A DNA stretch of 64,000 bases, from positions 62,001-126,000 of the forward strand of contig CAKVMH010000003.1 in the NCBI GenBank assembly GCA_934772045.1. The letters are read 5' to 3'. Below are positions 16,845 to 26,852 of this stretch, in pieces. This DNA comes from an uncultured Clostridia bacterium. GTDB taxonomy: Bacteria; Bacillota; Clostridia; Christensenellales; UBA1242. The notes under the pieces were generated by a model. It did not search any database. It was not told the DNA's origin and was given only the letters and a program-made list of their open reading frames with translations. Numbering within the stretch: the stretch's first letter is position 1; each line of letters opens with the position of its first letter. A program made the translations under genes and the position numbers.

Positions 16845-18272
16845 ATGAAAAAGTTTTTTAAATCACTTTTACTCATTTTACTATTAGTTCCATTGACGCT
16901 TATGTTCACAGCGTGCAGTTCAAAGCAAATTGTGGACATTAAAAAAACAAGTTCAAGTAATGGTGTGGATATCTACACAATTTATTATTCTGACGGCACA
17001 CTTTCAAGCATGACAATTGAAAATGGCAAAGATGCAGACCCAATTGACATTGAAGCGGTTTATCAACTGGGTGTAACAAAAGGCTACTACACCGATGATT
17101 TGGAGGGTTATTTAAAATTCTTAACCGATTTAATGAATAAGGAGCAAAATACAACATCTTCGCTTGTTGGTGTTAATAAAGCAATGCAGTCTGCGGTTAG
17201 TGTTTATGCAAAATTTCCAATCAATGCAGATAATTATCCTTATCGCAAGTCAACAGTTATTTGCGGTGCAGGCGTGATTTACAAAATGGAGCAAGAATAT
17301 AGTTATATTGTAACAAACTATCATGTGTTGTATTGCAGCTCCACATCAAGTGAAAGCAAACTTGCAACTGAAGCATATGTTTATCAATATGGTAGCGATG
17401 TTGAAATAAGTTTAGATTCCAACAAAGATTATCAAATTTCAGGCAACCCAACTTTGTGTGAATATATCGGCGGGTCAATGCAATATGATATTGGTGTCCT
17501 TAGGGTTAAAACGGCAGATTTAATTGCAAAAAACGCCACAGCAACCGCTGTTAAAATCGCATCAGGTTACAAGGTTGGCGAAAAGGCAACCGCAATTGGC
17601 AACCCAGAAGGTGAAGGTATAAGCGTTTCATCTGGTGTTGTATCGGTCGAAAGTGAAACTGTCACTATTACAGGTGTTGACAATGTTACTGACGTAAATT
17701 TCCGTGTGCTTCGTATAGACACAGCAATAAATGGTGGCAACTCTGGTGGCGGGTTGTTCAATGAAAATGGCGAACTGATTGGTATCGTTAATGCAAAACT
17801 TGTTTATTCAAGCAGTGACAACACACCTATTGATGGCATGTGCTACGCGTTACCAATTGATAACATAACAAAGGTTGCAGACAATATAATTTATTATTAC
17901 AATATTAAAAATGAGTTCACACCAGTTTACAGGCTATATTTAGGCATAAATTATCAAACTAAAAACTCAAAACAGGTTTACAATCCATTGACTGGCGAAA
18001 TGCACATTGAAGATCAATTGGTGGTTGCCAAAGCGCCAGACATCAATTCTCTTGCGTACTCATTTGGCATTCAAAAAGACGATGTTATCACTGAATTAAG
18101 GATTAATGATAAAACATACAAATTGACAAGGTCATTTTATATGAGCGACTTGCTTTTAACAGTCCGCACTGACGACACAATTTCACTTTCTTACACACGA
18201 GATGGGCTTGACGGCACACAGCATACAGGCGATTATAAAGTCCTTTCAAGCGATTTGTCGTCTGTTTCATAA
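16845..18272 (+). CDS. Secreted trypsin-like (HtrA/DegP-type) serine protease lipoprotein
   Basis: 475 residues. Lipoprotein signal with lipobox FTAC (Cys24), then an acidic linker that shares its style with the lipoprotein at 3059 (YSDGTLSSMTIENGKD). The protease domain is about 110-345 with catalytic His159 (TNYHVLY), Asp215 (YDIGVLRV) and Ser300 (GGNSGGG). A C-terminal PDZ-like domain covers about 370-470 (SFGIQKDDVITELRIND). HtrA enzymes degrade or refold misfolded exported proteins. Here membrane attachment is by lipid rather than an N-terminal helix. Promoter TATAAT is near 16817 and SD AAAGGA is present. Followed by a shared terminator. Confidence 0.9.
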   Translation: MKKFFKSLLLILLLVPLTLMFTACSSKQIVDIKKTSSSNGVDIYTIYYSDGTLSSMTIENGKDADPIDIEAVYQLGVTKGYYTDDLEGYLKFLTDLMNKEQNTTSSLVGVNKAMQSAVSVYAKFPINADNYPYRKSTVICGAGVIYKMEQEYSYIVTNYHVLYCSSTSSESKLATEAYVYQYGSDVEISLDSNKDYQISGNPTLCEYIGGSMQYDIGVLRVKTADLIAKNATATAVKIASGYKVGEKATAIGNPEGEGISVSSGVVSVESETVTITGVDNVTDVNFRVLRIDTAINGGNSGGGLFNENGELIGIVNAKLVYSSSDNTPIDGMCYALPIDNITKVADNIIYYYNIKNEFTPVYRLYLGINYQTKNSKQVYNPLTGEMHIEDQLVVAKAPDINSLAYSFGIQKDDVITELRINDKTYKLTRSFYMSDLLLTVRTDDTISLSYTRDGLDGTQHTGDYKVLSSDLSSVS

Positions 18273-18347
18273 TTAAAAACAATTTAGGTTTTAACTAATT
18301 TCACAAGAAAAAAATGATGTTTTAAGTTGCTTCGCATTACACAAAAA

Positions 18348-18378
18348 AACACCAACCAATTTAAGTTGGTGTTTTCTT
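18348..18378. terminator. Bidirectional terminator between the protease and argS
   Basis: AACACCAAC paired with GTTGGTGTT, 8-base loop, A-run on one side and T-run on the other; serves convergent genes. Confidence 0.85.
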
Positions 18379-20052
18379 TTACATTTCTTTTAATGTGTCA
18401 ATACAAATTATTTTAAAAGCGACATTTAAGCAGGCTTTAAGGCTTTCAACAAGTTTGATTTTTGCATTTGTTGTTGTGTCCACACCGTCAAGCACTTTTG
18501 TTGTGGTGTAGAAGTGGTTAAATGTTTTGCACATTTCCATAACTTGCCTTGCGACAATGCTTGTGTCGCGTTTTTCAAGAGCAATGGATAAGGTTGAAAT
18601 GAAGTTGTTAATCATTTTAACAAGTTCAAAGGCGTCGGTGTTGAAGCATGTGAAGTCACATTCGTTAGTTTCCGTGTTGTGTTTACGCAAAATGCTCAAA
18701 AGCCTTGTGTAGGTGTACTGCATGTAAGGGGCAGTTTCACCTTCAAATGAAAAAGCCTTTTCCATGTCGAACACACAGTCTTTATTACGTTCAACTTTCA
18801 AAACACTATAATTCAAAACGCCACTTGTCACTTTATTTGCAACATCAGCTGGGTTTTCAAGTGTGAATGTGCGGTCTTTTATAATTTCTTCGGCTTTGTT
18901 GTGCGCATATTCCATTAAATCGACTAAAACGGCTTGTTTGCCACGGCGTGAACTAATTTTACCATCAGGCAAACTGAACCTACCATATGCGACATGTTCC
19001 AATCTGTCAGCGTAAGGCAATTTAAGCAATTCCACAATCTTAAACCATTGTTTAAAATGCAAACTTTGCGCAACATCGGTTACATAAATCATTTTATCAA
19101 ATTTGTAATCAGTATATCTACCCATAACAGCGGAAAGGTCACGGCTTGCGTAAAGCGATGTTCCGTCATTTTTAATTATCACACTTGGTGCCATATCATA
19201 AGCGGACAAATCAACAATTTGCGCACCTTGGCTTTCAACAAGCAGGTTATTTTCCTTTAACTTTTCCACAACTTGTGGCACAAATTGATTGTAATAAAAT
19301 TCCCCACGATTATCATCAAATTTAACACCCAAAATGTCGAACATTTTTTCACAATCTTTAAGTGAAATGCTGACAATTTTTTGGTAAATAGGGTAAATCT
19401 CACTGTCCTTTTCTTCAATCTCCTTGAAAATATCGCGCGCAAGTTGCGTGTAACTTGCATCTTCTGCTTCCATTTGGTTGAATTTCACATAATATTCTTG
19501 CAAAGCGTCATTGCCACGCGCTTCAACATCTTCAATGCTTCCCCATTTTTGCATGCCACCAATCATTTTGCCAAAAGGTGTGCCGTAATCGCCAGCAAAA
19601 TCAAGGCGGAAAACACGATAACCAAACTGCTCAAACAAACGACATAAACTTTCACCAATAACAAGCGTTTTAAGGTGCCCAATGTGTAAATATTTTGCTA
19701 AATTTGGGCTACCAAAATCAATGCAGACAGTTTTGCCGTTGCCCGTACTTAAATTAAAACTTGCTTCGCCATTAAATTCATTTAAAACTTCGCGCGCAAT
19801 TTCAGTTTTGTTTAAAAAGAAATTGACATAGCCTGCAACAACTTCAACATGGTCAATTAATTTGTTTGGCTTAATTTTTGTTGCAATTTCATTCGCAATC
19901 AGCATTGGTGCCATGTGCATGGTTTTTGCCAATGCGAAACAAGGCAGGCAGTAGTCACCTTTGTCTGCACTTATGCTTTCAATAATCAGTTTTTCTAAAT
20001 CAACATCTAAATTTAAATCGATGTTTTCAGCAATCAGTTTTTTAATATTCAT
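18379..20052 (-). CDS. argS: Arginyl-tRNA synthetase
   Basis: 557 residues, class I. N-terminal Add1 domain in about 1-85, then the HIGH motif in LAKYLHIGHLKT, the KMSKS-equivalent GKISSRRGKQ, and a helical DALR anticodon-binding domain at the C-terminus (FEGETAPYMQYTYTRLLSILRKHN). Complete length. There is no SD before the ATG; a promoter (TTGCAA-17-TAAAGT) ends 6 bases before it, so the mRNA is probably leaderless. No T-box is present. Confidence 0.96.
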   Translation of the reverse strand: MNIKKLIAENIDLNLDVDLEKLIIESISADKGDYCLPCFALAKTMHMAPMLIANEIATKIKPNKLIDHVEVVAGYVNFFLNKTEIAREVLNEFNGEASFNLSTGNGKTVCIDFGSPNLAKYLHIGHLKTLVIGESLCRLFEQFGYRVFRLDFAGDYGTPFGKMIGGMQKWGSIEDVEARGNDALQEYYVKFNQMEAEDASYTQLARDIFKEIEEKDSEIYPIYQKIVSISLKDCEKMFDILGVKFDDNRGEFYYNQFVPQVVEKLKENNLLVESQGAQIVDLSAYDMAPSVIIKNDGTSLYASRDLSAVMGRYTDYKFDKMIYVTDVAQSLHFKQWFKIVELLKLPYADRLEHVAYGRFSLPDGKISSRRGKQAVLVDLMEYAHNKAEEIIKDRTFTLENPADVANKVTSGVLNYSVLKVERNKDCVFDMEKAFSFEGETAPYMQYTYTRLLSILRKHNTETNECDFTCFNTDAFELVKMINNFISTLSIALEKRDTSIVARQVMEMCKTFNHFYTTTKVLDGVDTTTNAKIKLVESLKACLNVAFKIICIDTLKEM

Positions 20053-20058
20053 GCTTAA

Positions 20059-20087
20059 ACTTTAACACATTTTCAGTTATTTTGCAA
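20059..20087 (-). promoter_or_regulatory. Leaderless-type promoter of argS
   Basis: On the minus strand: TTGCAA (20082-20087), 17-base spacer, TAAAGT (20059-20064) preceded by TGT (extended -10), then 6 bases to the ATG at 20052. Confidence 0.6.
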
Positions 20088-20191
20088 TGGTTTAAAATTA
20101 TTTTTTATTTTAATGTTGTGTTAATAAAATTCATACCTTGCTTTGAATTATTTTTATGTAAATGCCTTTTAAAATTATAGGGAAAATAAAA

Positions 20192-20230
20192 AAAAGAGTT
20201 TGACAAGTTTTATACAAGTTAAACTCTTTT
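20192..20230. terminator. Terminator-like hairpin downstream of yigZ
   Basis: AAAAGAGTTT paired with AAACTCTTTT around a 19-base loop. On the minus strand it follows the yigZ-like gene and ends in T-rich sequence. Confidence 0.6.
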
Positions 20231-20278
20231 AAATCTTTTCAAGGTTAGATGACCAAACCTATTCTAGTTAGGTAACAT

Positions 20279-20620
20279 TTAGTTTAACACTGCGGAAGCA
20301 GATTTACTGTAAGCACGCGTAAGCCCGCCAGCACCTAGTTTTATTCCGCCAAAATATCGCACAACAACCACTAAAACATTCGTTAAGTTTTTCTTTTTTA
20401 TCACATTTAAAATAGGGTAACCTGCGGTGCCGTTTGGCTCGCCGTCGTCATATGCTTTTTCGCTTACAACACCTTTGTTAAAAACATAAGCATAGCAAAT
20501 GTGCGTTGCCTTTTTGTGTTGTTTTTTTAAATCTAAAATTATATTTTTAACTTGCTCTAAATTATCTAAATCGAATTTGTAAGATAAAAAACGCGACTTA
20601 TTTATTACAATTTCTTCCAT
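20279..20620 (-). CDS. yigZ: YigZ/IMPACT-family protein, short form
   Basis: 113 residues covering only the UPF0029/IMPACT domain: DDGEPNGTAGYPILN, VVVRYFGGIKLGAGGLTRAYSKSA. Family members bind nucleic acid or act in translation control, and the bacterial function is uncertain. Typical YigZ proteins are about 205 residues with a C-terminal DUF1949 domain, which is absent here; the frame ends cleanly after the first domain, so it may be a natural short form or a truncation. No SD; promoter -10 TAAAAT ends 6 bases before the ATG. Confidence 0.82.
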   Translation of the reverse strand: MEEIVINKSRFLSYKFDLDNLEQVKNIILDLKKQHKKATHICYAYVFNKGVVSEKAYDDGEPNGTAGYPILNVIKKKNLTNVLVVVVRYFGGIKLGAGGLTRAYSKSASAVLN

Positions 20621-20773
20621 ATGCTAATTTTAACATAATTTTTTATATTTTAAAAATAATTTAGGTTTAACTGGCAACAAAGTTTTTTAACTTTAAAATG
20701 ATTATACTTAAAATTCTAAAATAAATTTTAAAGTATTATAAACATTTGAAACACGCAAAGCATAAATACAATT

Positions 20774-21682
20774 ATGAAAATTTTAAAAGTAGGTGTAATA
20801 GGTTATGGCAACATTGGTTCAGCTGTCGCAAATGAGTTAAAAAACAACAAAAATTTTGAATTGGTGGGTGTGTTTTCGCGCCGAAATTTACCAAACACTT
20901 TGCCGTTTGAGCAAATTGAAAATTTTAAGGACAAAATAGACCTTATGTTCCTATGCGTCGGTTCACAATCGGACTTGGAGCAAGTCGCAACAAGGGTTAT
21001 AAAAAATTTCAATACTATTGATTGTTACGATAATCATGTAAGGCTAAAAGAATACATCAACGCACAAAACACGTTGGCAATTAAGCACAAAAAAGTTGCC
21101 CTTTGCGCTTTGGGCTGGGACCCTGGAATATTTAGCCTAATGCGTGCGTTGTTTGAAAGTTTGGGCGAAACTGCCTTTACCTTTTGGGGCAAAGGTTTAA
21201 GCCAAGGGCACACGCAAGCAATTAAAAATTTGCCACATGTTTTAGACGCTGTGCAATTTACAATTCCTAACAAAAAGGCAATTAAAGATTTAAAAGAAGG
21301 CTTAAAAGTAGACCAAGGCAAAAACTTACATAAACGCCAGTGCTTTGTGGTGTGCGAGGCAGGATACGAAAAGGAAATAAAAAAGAAAATCATTTCAATG
21401 CCAGATTATTTTGAAGGATATAACACAACTGTCAAATTTTTAACTCAAACTGAATTAGATAATATTAAAACCTTTGCACATAAAGGTGTGGTTTTGACGC
21501 CAGGCAACAAAATGCAATTTAATTTGAATTTAGAATCAAACCCAGCATTCACTGCACGCGTGTTGGTAAGTTATGCGTCGGCTGTTGAAAAATTAATTGC
21601 AACAAAAAGTTATGGTGCATACACCATTTTGGATTTACCACTAAACTTAATTTTAAACAAAGAAAAGTTTAATTATGTTTAA
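20774..21682 (+). CDS. ddh: meso-Diaminopimelate D-dehydrogenase
   Basis: 302 residues. Rossmann NADP site VIGYGNIGSAV (8-18), family stretches FLCVGSQSD, NTIDCYDNH, ALGWDPGIFSLMRALFES, WGKGLSQGHTQAIK and ESNPAFTARVLVSYA. The enzyme makes meso-diaminopimelate in one step from tetrahydrodipicolinate, for cell-wall cross-links and lysine. Slightly shorter than the usual 320-326. It is a lone gene with no lysine riboswitch visible. No SD is evident; a TACAAT lies immediately before the ATG, but the promoter spacing is unconvincing. Confidence 0.92.
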   Translation: MKILKVGVIGYGNIGSAVANELKNNKNFELVGVFSRRNLPNTLPFEQIENFKDKIDLMFLCVGSQSDLEQVATRVIKNFNTIDCYDNHVRLKEYINAQNTLAIKHKKVALCALGWDPGIFSLMRALFESLGETAFTFWGKGLSQGHTQAIKNLPHVLDAVQFTIPNKKAIKDLKEGLKVDQGKNLHKRQCFVVCEAGYEKEIKKKIISMPDYFEGYNTTVKFLTQTELDNIKTFAHKGVVLTPGNKMQFNLNLESNPAFTARVLVSYASAVEKLIATKSYGAYTILDLPLNLILNKEKFNYV

Positions 21683-21818
21683 TACTTAAATTTAACTGGC
21701 TTAACAAGGTTCGACGCACAATTCGTCACAAAAACATAGATAAAATGTCTTGTTGAGTTTAATTAAAACAACATACAAAATAAGCAGATATTGTTAAAAA
21801 TGTGTGTTGTTTACATTG

Positions 21819-21852
21819 TAAAAAGACATCTTTTAGTTAGATGCCTTTTTAA
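21819..21852. terminator. Terminator between ddh and the Rel-family gene
   Basis: AAAAAGACATCT paired with AGATGCCTTTTT (one mismatch), 8-base loop; A-run and T-run allow use from both strands. Confidence 0.75.
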
Positions 21853-21881
21853 TTTATTAAATTTGATTGAAATAATTTAAA

Positions 21882-23711
21882 TTAATTTTTCTTTTTTCTT
21901 TTCTTTTTGTCTGCGTCTATTTCTTTTGGCTTCCAATTTGCGTCAATCAAACGGCTTTCATCAAAACATGCGACGTTTGGGCATACTTTACGGTGGATAA
22001 TCACACCGCGTCCAGTGGACACAAACCCAACGATGTCGTCGCCATACATTGGTTTACAGCACCCAGCAAATTTCATCAAAATGTTGTTTAAGCCTTTTAG
22101 TGCAACCTGATTTTCTTGCGGTGTGGCAAGGGATATGGTGAAATTATTTACAGTTTTAACTTGTTCCAATTCAAATTGTTTTTGGAATATGTTTGCAAGT
22201 TTATTGACGATTGCATTAGGTTTGACAGCATTTGTGCCAACAAGTGCAAGCAATTCGTCTTCATCTGCCACATTATAACTGTTCACAACTTCTTGCATTG
22301 CGGAAGATGTCATAAGTTTATTGGTTGTATAACCTCGTTCCTTAATGGCATTTTCAAGCATAGTTTTGCCAAGTTTGATGTTTTCATCTTTCATGTTGCG
22401 CTTGAAAAATTCATTTATCTTTTTCCTTGCTTCACTGGTTTTACAAATTTTAAGCCAATCTCTTGAAGGGCCTTTGGAGTTAGGGTTGGTGATAATTTCA
22501 ACAACATCGCCGTTGTTTAAAGGTGTAGTAACTGGCACCATTTTGTCATTAACTTTAGCACCGACACATCGGTTACCTATTTCGCTGTGAATCGCGTAAG
22601 CAAAGTCGAGCGGAGTGGAACCGGCAGTTAAATAAATAACCTTTCCTTTTGGTGTTTGAACGAAAATTTCATTATTATAAATGTCTTGGTTAAGCGAGTT
22701 TGCTAACTCCTCAATGCTGACATTTTCATTTTCCATCATTTGCCTTAGCCAAGCTAAGCGAATATCTAAACTATCCTGTTTGTTGCGCTTTTCCTTATAA
22801 ATCCAATGGGCAGCAATACCATATTCAGCATATTTGTGCATTTCTTGTGTCCTAATTTGAATTTCAACTGGAAAACCTTCAAACTTCACAGTTGTGTGCA
22901 ACGATTGATAACCGTTTGGCTTAGGGATTGCAATATAATCTTTGAACCTGCCGGGGATAGGTTCAACCTCGCTGTGTAACCTGCCAAGCAGTGCATAACA
23001 ATCTGCAACCGTGTTCACAATGGCACGCACAGCAATAAGGTCGTAAATTTGGTCCATTGTGTGGTCGGCAAGTTTTTTATAAATGCTGTAAATGTGTTTT
23101 TTCCTGCCAAACACTTTGCCTTCGATTTTAAGTTCGTCCATGCATTTTTTGGTCAAAAGTTTTAAGCGTTCAACAATCGGCTCCCGCTTATGGAAACGCT
23201 TATCCACATCAACTTGAATTTCCAAATATTTTTTAGGGTTGGCAATTAAGAATGCGCCATTTTCAAGTTCGGTTTTGTAAGTGGACATGCCAAGACGTGC
23301 GGATAGCGGAGCAAACAATGAAAGAATTGCTTTTGCCATGTTGGTGCGCTGTTGCGGTTCCATGTCTTGCTGGTGCCTTAAATCGGTGACGACCAGCGCG
23401 ATTTTAACCATAATTATGCGGATGTCTTTTGTGATTGCAAAAAACATTTTCCTAATATCTTCCGCATTTTCATCACTTGTTTCAAAACTAAGTTTATCCA
23501 GTTTGTTTAAAATGGTCACGGCATTAACTGCTTCTTTGTAATCGGCTTCAATATTTTCAAGTTCAACCGCACCATTCTGCATCAAAAAGTAAAGTAAACC
23601 TTCGCATTCAATAGGTTCGCTCAATTCCATATCTGTTAAAATACTCAAAAGCGTGTCGGCTTTTGGTTTAAGTTCGGTTGGTATTTTGGTTTTTATTTCT
23701 TCTAATTTCAT
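21882..23711 (-). CDS. relA: RelA/SpoT-family (p)ppGpp synthetase, hydrolase domain degenerate
   Basis: 609 residues. Synthetase domain about 195-310 with GRKKHIYSIYKK, IYDLIAVRAIV, GRFKDYIAIPKPNGYQSLHTTV and VEIQIRT, all consistent with activity (RFKD is the RxKD-type motif). The region of the HD hydrolase domain (about 30-175) lacks the metal-binding His and the HD-x-x-ED motif; the usual LADRLHNMRT is replaced by LVVTDLRHQQDM. A TGS domain follows (about 345-405, EIFVQTPKGKVIYLTAGSTPLDFAY), then a Cys-containing zinc-finger-like region (FAGCCKPMYGDDI, KVCPNVACF). The C-terminal ACT/RRM domain is absent and replaced by a lysine-rich tail. I infer a synthetase-only enzyme; alarmone hydrolysis must come from elsewhere. 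Confidence 0.9.
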   Translation of the reverse strand: MKLEEIKTKIPTELKPKADTLLSILTDMELSEPIECEGLLYFLMQNGAVELENIEADYKEAVNAVTILNKLDKLSFETSDENAEDIRKMFFAITKDIRIIMVKIALVVTDLRHQQDMEPQQRTNMAKAILSLFAPLSARLGMSTYKTELENGAFLIANPKKYLEIQVDVDKRFHKREPIVERLKLLTKKCMDELKIEGKVFGRKKHIYSIYKKLADHTMDQIYDLIAVRAIVNTVADCYALLGRLHSEVEPIPGRFKDYIAIPKPNGYQSLHTTVKFEGFPVEIQIRTQEMHKYAEYGIAAHWIYKEKRNKQDSLDIRLAWLRQMMENENVSIEELANSLNQDIYNNEIFVQTPKGKVIYLTAGSTPLDFAYAIHSEIGNRCVGAKVNDKMVPVTTPLNNGDVVEIITNPNSKGPSRDWLKICKTSEARKKINEFFKRNMKDENIKLGKTMLENAIKERGYTTNKLMTSSAMQEVVNSYNVADEDELLALVGTNAVKPNAIVNKLANIFQKQFELEQVKTVNNFTISLATPQENQVALKGLNNILMKFAGCCKPMYGDDIVGFVSTGRGVIIHRKVCPNVACFDESRLIDANWKPKEIDADKKKRKKKN

Positions 23712-24076
23712 ATCTATCTTGTTTTATGCAAAGTCTTTCTATGTTCTAAAATTTATTTTTTTGCTTATGCTACCATGAAGTTTTCATTTTAATGTCGCAC
23801 TAAGTGTTCACACATTAATTTAACTTTACAACAATTATATATTATCATATTTTTTAAAATTTTACAATTATATATCTAAATGTTTAACTTAATTGTTTTT
23901 TTAATTAAATTTCAACTTTAATTTTTAAATGATTTAAGTTAAAAGTTAACATAAGAATAGGGCGTTTTTCATATTTTAAAAATTTAATAAGCGTTTCAGC
24001 ACAATAAAGTGAAATTTAAGGCTTAGGGGGTTGTTCTATTTACAATTTTAATTTAATAAATTATTTCGAGGTGCAA
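23712..24076. other. AT-rich divergent spacer
   Basis: Separates the Rel-family gene (minus) and the P-type ATPase gene (plus). No gene or RNA structure seen. It must hold both promoters, but none matches consensus well. Confidence 0.5.
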
Positions 24077-26719
24077 ATGTATAAACAAACTGCTAGCCAA
24101 GTGATGGAAAGTTTAAAAACATCAAAAAATGGTTTAAGCCAACATGAAGCGGATGAAAGATTAAAAATAAATGGTAAAAATGAGTTAAAAAAGGTTAAAA
24201 AACAGTCGTTTATCAAATGCTTTTTCAAGCAATTTTTAAATATAATGGTTGGCATTTTGTTGGTTTCTGCAGTTGTTTCAATTACAATTGCTTTGGTGCA
24301 TAAGCAGTACAGCGACTTATTTGAAGGCTTCGTAATACTTTTTATTGTCATAATGAATGCATTTATCGGTGTTTTTCAAGAAAGTAAAGCTCAAGCCTGT
24401 TTGGACGACCTTCAAAAATACTGCAAAACAAATGTTAAAGTTATTCGTGGTGGGGTAACTTTAAATGTGGACAGCACAATGCTTGTTCCTGGTGACATTG
24501 TGGAACTTAACGCAGGCAACATAGCACAGGCGGATATAAGGTTAATTGAAAGTAATAATTTGGCATGTGATGAAAGTTCGCTGACAGGCGAAAGCGTGCC
24601 AGTTGAAAAGAATAGCGATTTAGTTTTGAGCACATCAACACCGCTGGCAGAGCGCAAAAACATGGTTTTTTCAGGAAGCATGATTGTGCGTGGCAAGGCT
24701 TTGGGTGTTGTTGTCGCAGTGGGTAATAAAACAGAAATAGGTAAAATTGCAAACATTCTTTTTAACACAAAAAAAGAGAGCACACCTTTGCAAAAATCAA
24801 TCAATAAAATAGGGCAAATTATAACTTGGACAGTGCTTGCTGTTTGCGCTGTTATTTTGGTTTTCGAAATTGTGGCAGGGCATGGTGCACTTAACGCAAT
24901 TATGACATCGGTGTCACTTGCCGTCGCTGCCATACCTGAAAGTTTGCCAGCAGTAATTACAATCATTTTGGCATTGGGCGTGCAACAACTTGCCAAACGC
25001 AAATGTATAATAAAACACCTTAATGCGGTTGAAACTTTGGGTAGTTGTGAAGTGATTTGTACGGACAAAACTGGCACGCTTACAATGAACAAAATGCAAG
25101 TGGTTGAAACCTATGCAAATGGACAGCGTAACCCCACAACTGGGCTTGCTTACAACGAAATGTTAAATTGCATGGTGAATTGTAACAACACCGAATTTGA
25201 AAATGGCGTGTTGGCGGGTGAACCTACTGAAAAGGCAATTTACGAATACGCGATGAAATGTAAGCAAGTAAAAAAGATGAAAATCATACATGAAATTCCT
25301 TTCAATTCCAACCGCAAGATGATGAGCGTAATTGTAAACGACGACGGAATAAAAAGCTATGTTAAAGGCGCGCCAGAAATGGTTATCAATAAATGTAAGT
25401 ATGTTTTGGTTGGTGAAAAACGCCTTACAATTACAAAACAAATGCGCCAACAGTTAACCCAAGTTTTTGACGAAATGACTGATAAGGCATACCGCGTTAT
25501 GGCGTTTGCATTAAAGCAATTTGACATCTTTAACCCTAACGACGACATGGAGGCCGATTTAACATTATTAGGGCTTTGTGGTTTAATGGACAACCCACGC
25601 CCAGAAGTTAAGCAAGCGATAGAAAATTGCTTTAAAGCAGGGCTTAAACCAGTTATGATAACTGGCGACCACAAACGCACCGCTTTTGCCATTGCAAAAC
25701 AACTTAACATTGCAAAAAGTTTAAATGAAGTGTTGACAGGTGCCGAACTTGACAATTTAACCGACAAGGAGTTGAAAAAGGTTTGTTCAAATTATACAGT
25801 CTTTGCACGTGTTAGCCCAGAACATAAGGTTAGAATTGTAAACGCGTTCAAAGGCACGAAAAAGATTGTTGCAATGACGGGCGATGGTGTGAATGATGCC
25901 CCTAGCTTAAAAATAGCGGACATTGGGGTCGGCATGGGCAAGTCTGGCACTGACGTTGTAAAAAATGTGGCAGACATGGTTATAACGGACGACAATTTTG
26001 CTTCAATTGTTGTGGCAGTTGAAGAAGGCAGAAAAATTTACAGCAATATACAAAAAGCCCTTCAGTTTTTGATTTCCACAAACTGTGTTGAAGTGTTTGG
26101 TATGCTTATCGCTTTAATGTGTTTCCCACAATACACTTTCCTTTTGCCGGCGCAAATGCTGTTCATCAATTTGGTTACAGATAGCCTTCCTGCCTTTGCT
26201 TTGGGTATGGAAAAAGTGGAGCCAGAAGTCATGCAGTCACCACCGCGTGATAGTAGGAGCGGTCTGTTCAGTGGAAGGGTTGGCGTTGCAATAATTTATC
26301 AATCAATTTTGCAAACTGTAATTGTTTTGGCTGTGTTTATCCTTGGTGTTTTCTGTTATACACCAGATGTCGCCAGCACGATGGTTTTCTTCACAATCAT
26401 ATTCATGCAAACTTTGCACAGTATAAATTGTAAAACCAACAACAATTTAAAGCATAAAAATTTGTTGGATAATAAAGTGTTTAATTTCTGCTTTGTTGTG
26501 ACAATGATTATTAACTTAACGGTCGCTTGCGTGCCCGTTTTATATAAAATGTTTGGCTTAGAATTTTTGTCATTTTCACAATGGGTAACTGTCTTTATTG
26601 CGTCTATTTTAATTATTCCAGCATGCGAATTAATAAAAAGCATTTTACTTTTGCGTGAAGAAAAATTAAAAAATCCTAAAAAACACCTTAAAAAACAACA
26701 AAAAACTGCAAAAATTTAA
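24077..26719 (+). CDS. P-type Ca2+-transporting ATPase (SERCA/PMR1-like, P2A)
   Basis: 880 residues from ATG 24077 (SD GAGGTG just upstream; GTG 24071 is possible but lies inside the SD). N-terminal cation-ATPase domain, actuator TGES near 168, membrane helix 4 with AAIPESLPAVI (Ca2+ site), phosphorylation motif CTDKTGTLTMNK with Asp near 329, nucleotide-binding KGAPEMV, hinge MITGDHKRTA and TGDGVNDAPSL, and C-terminal helices with FLLPAQMLFINLVTDSLPA. These pumps expel Ca2+ (or Mn2+) from the cytosol. The 3' tail is lysine-rich. Full length. Confidence 0.93.
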   Translation: MYKQTASQVMESLKTSKNGLSQHEADERLKINGKNELKKVKKQSFIKCFFKQFLNIMVGILLVSAVVSITIALVHKQYSDLFEGFVILFIVIMNAFIGVFQESKAQACLDDLQKYCKTNVKVIRGGVTLNVDSTMLVPGDIVELNAGNIAQADIRLIESNNLACDESSLTGESVPVEKNSDLVLSTSTPLAERKNMVFSGSMIVRGKALGVVVAVGNKTEIGKIANILFNTKKESTPLQKSINKIGQIITWTVLAVCAVILVFEIVAGHGALNAIMTSVSLAVAAIPESLPAVITIILALGVQQLAKRKCIIKHLNAVETLGSCEVICTDKTGTLTMNKMQVVETYANGQRNPTTGLAYNEMLNCMVNCNNTEFENGVLAGEPTEKAIYEYAMKCKQVKKMKIIHEIPFNSNRKMMSVIVNDDGIKSYVKGAPEMVINKCKYVLVGEKRLTITKQMRQQLTQVFDEMTDKAYRVMAFALKQFDIFNPNDDMEADLTLLGLCGLMDNPRPEVKQAIENCFKAGLKPVMITGDHKRTAFAIAKQLNIAKSLNEVLTGAELDNLTDKELKKVCSNYTVFARVSPEHKVRIVNAFKGTKKIVAMTGDGVNDAPSLKIADIGVGMGKSGTDVVKNVADMVITDDNFASIVVAVEEGRKIYSNIQKALQFLISTNCVEVFGMLIALMCFPQYTFLLPAQMLFINLVTDSLPAFALGMEKVEPEVMQSPPRDSRSGLFSGRVGVAIIYQSILQTVIVLAVFILGVFCYTPDVASTMVFFTIIFMQTLHSINCKTNNNLKHKNLLDNKVFNFCFVVTMIINLTVACVPVLYKMFGLEFLSFSQWVTVFIASILIIPACELIKSILLLREEKLKNPKKHLKKQQKTAKI

Positions 26720-26852
26720 TATTTTTTAAAAAATTATTAAAATATTTCTTTAATTTTTATAAAATCTCTAAATTTAAACAACTTAGAATTTTACTAATAT
26801 TTTAAAAGGAATATTTTTTTATTTAAAGCAAACAATATTTTTAGGAGGTTTT

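Noticed and set aside
20774..20790. Leaderless promoter for ddh
   Set aside because: TACAAT ends only one base before the ATG, and no -35 lies at the right distance, so I left it out of the leaderless set.
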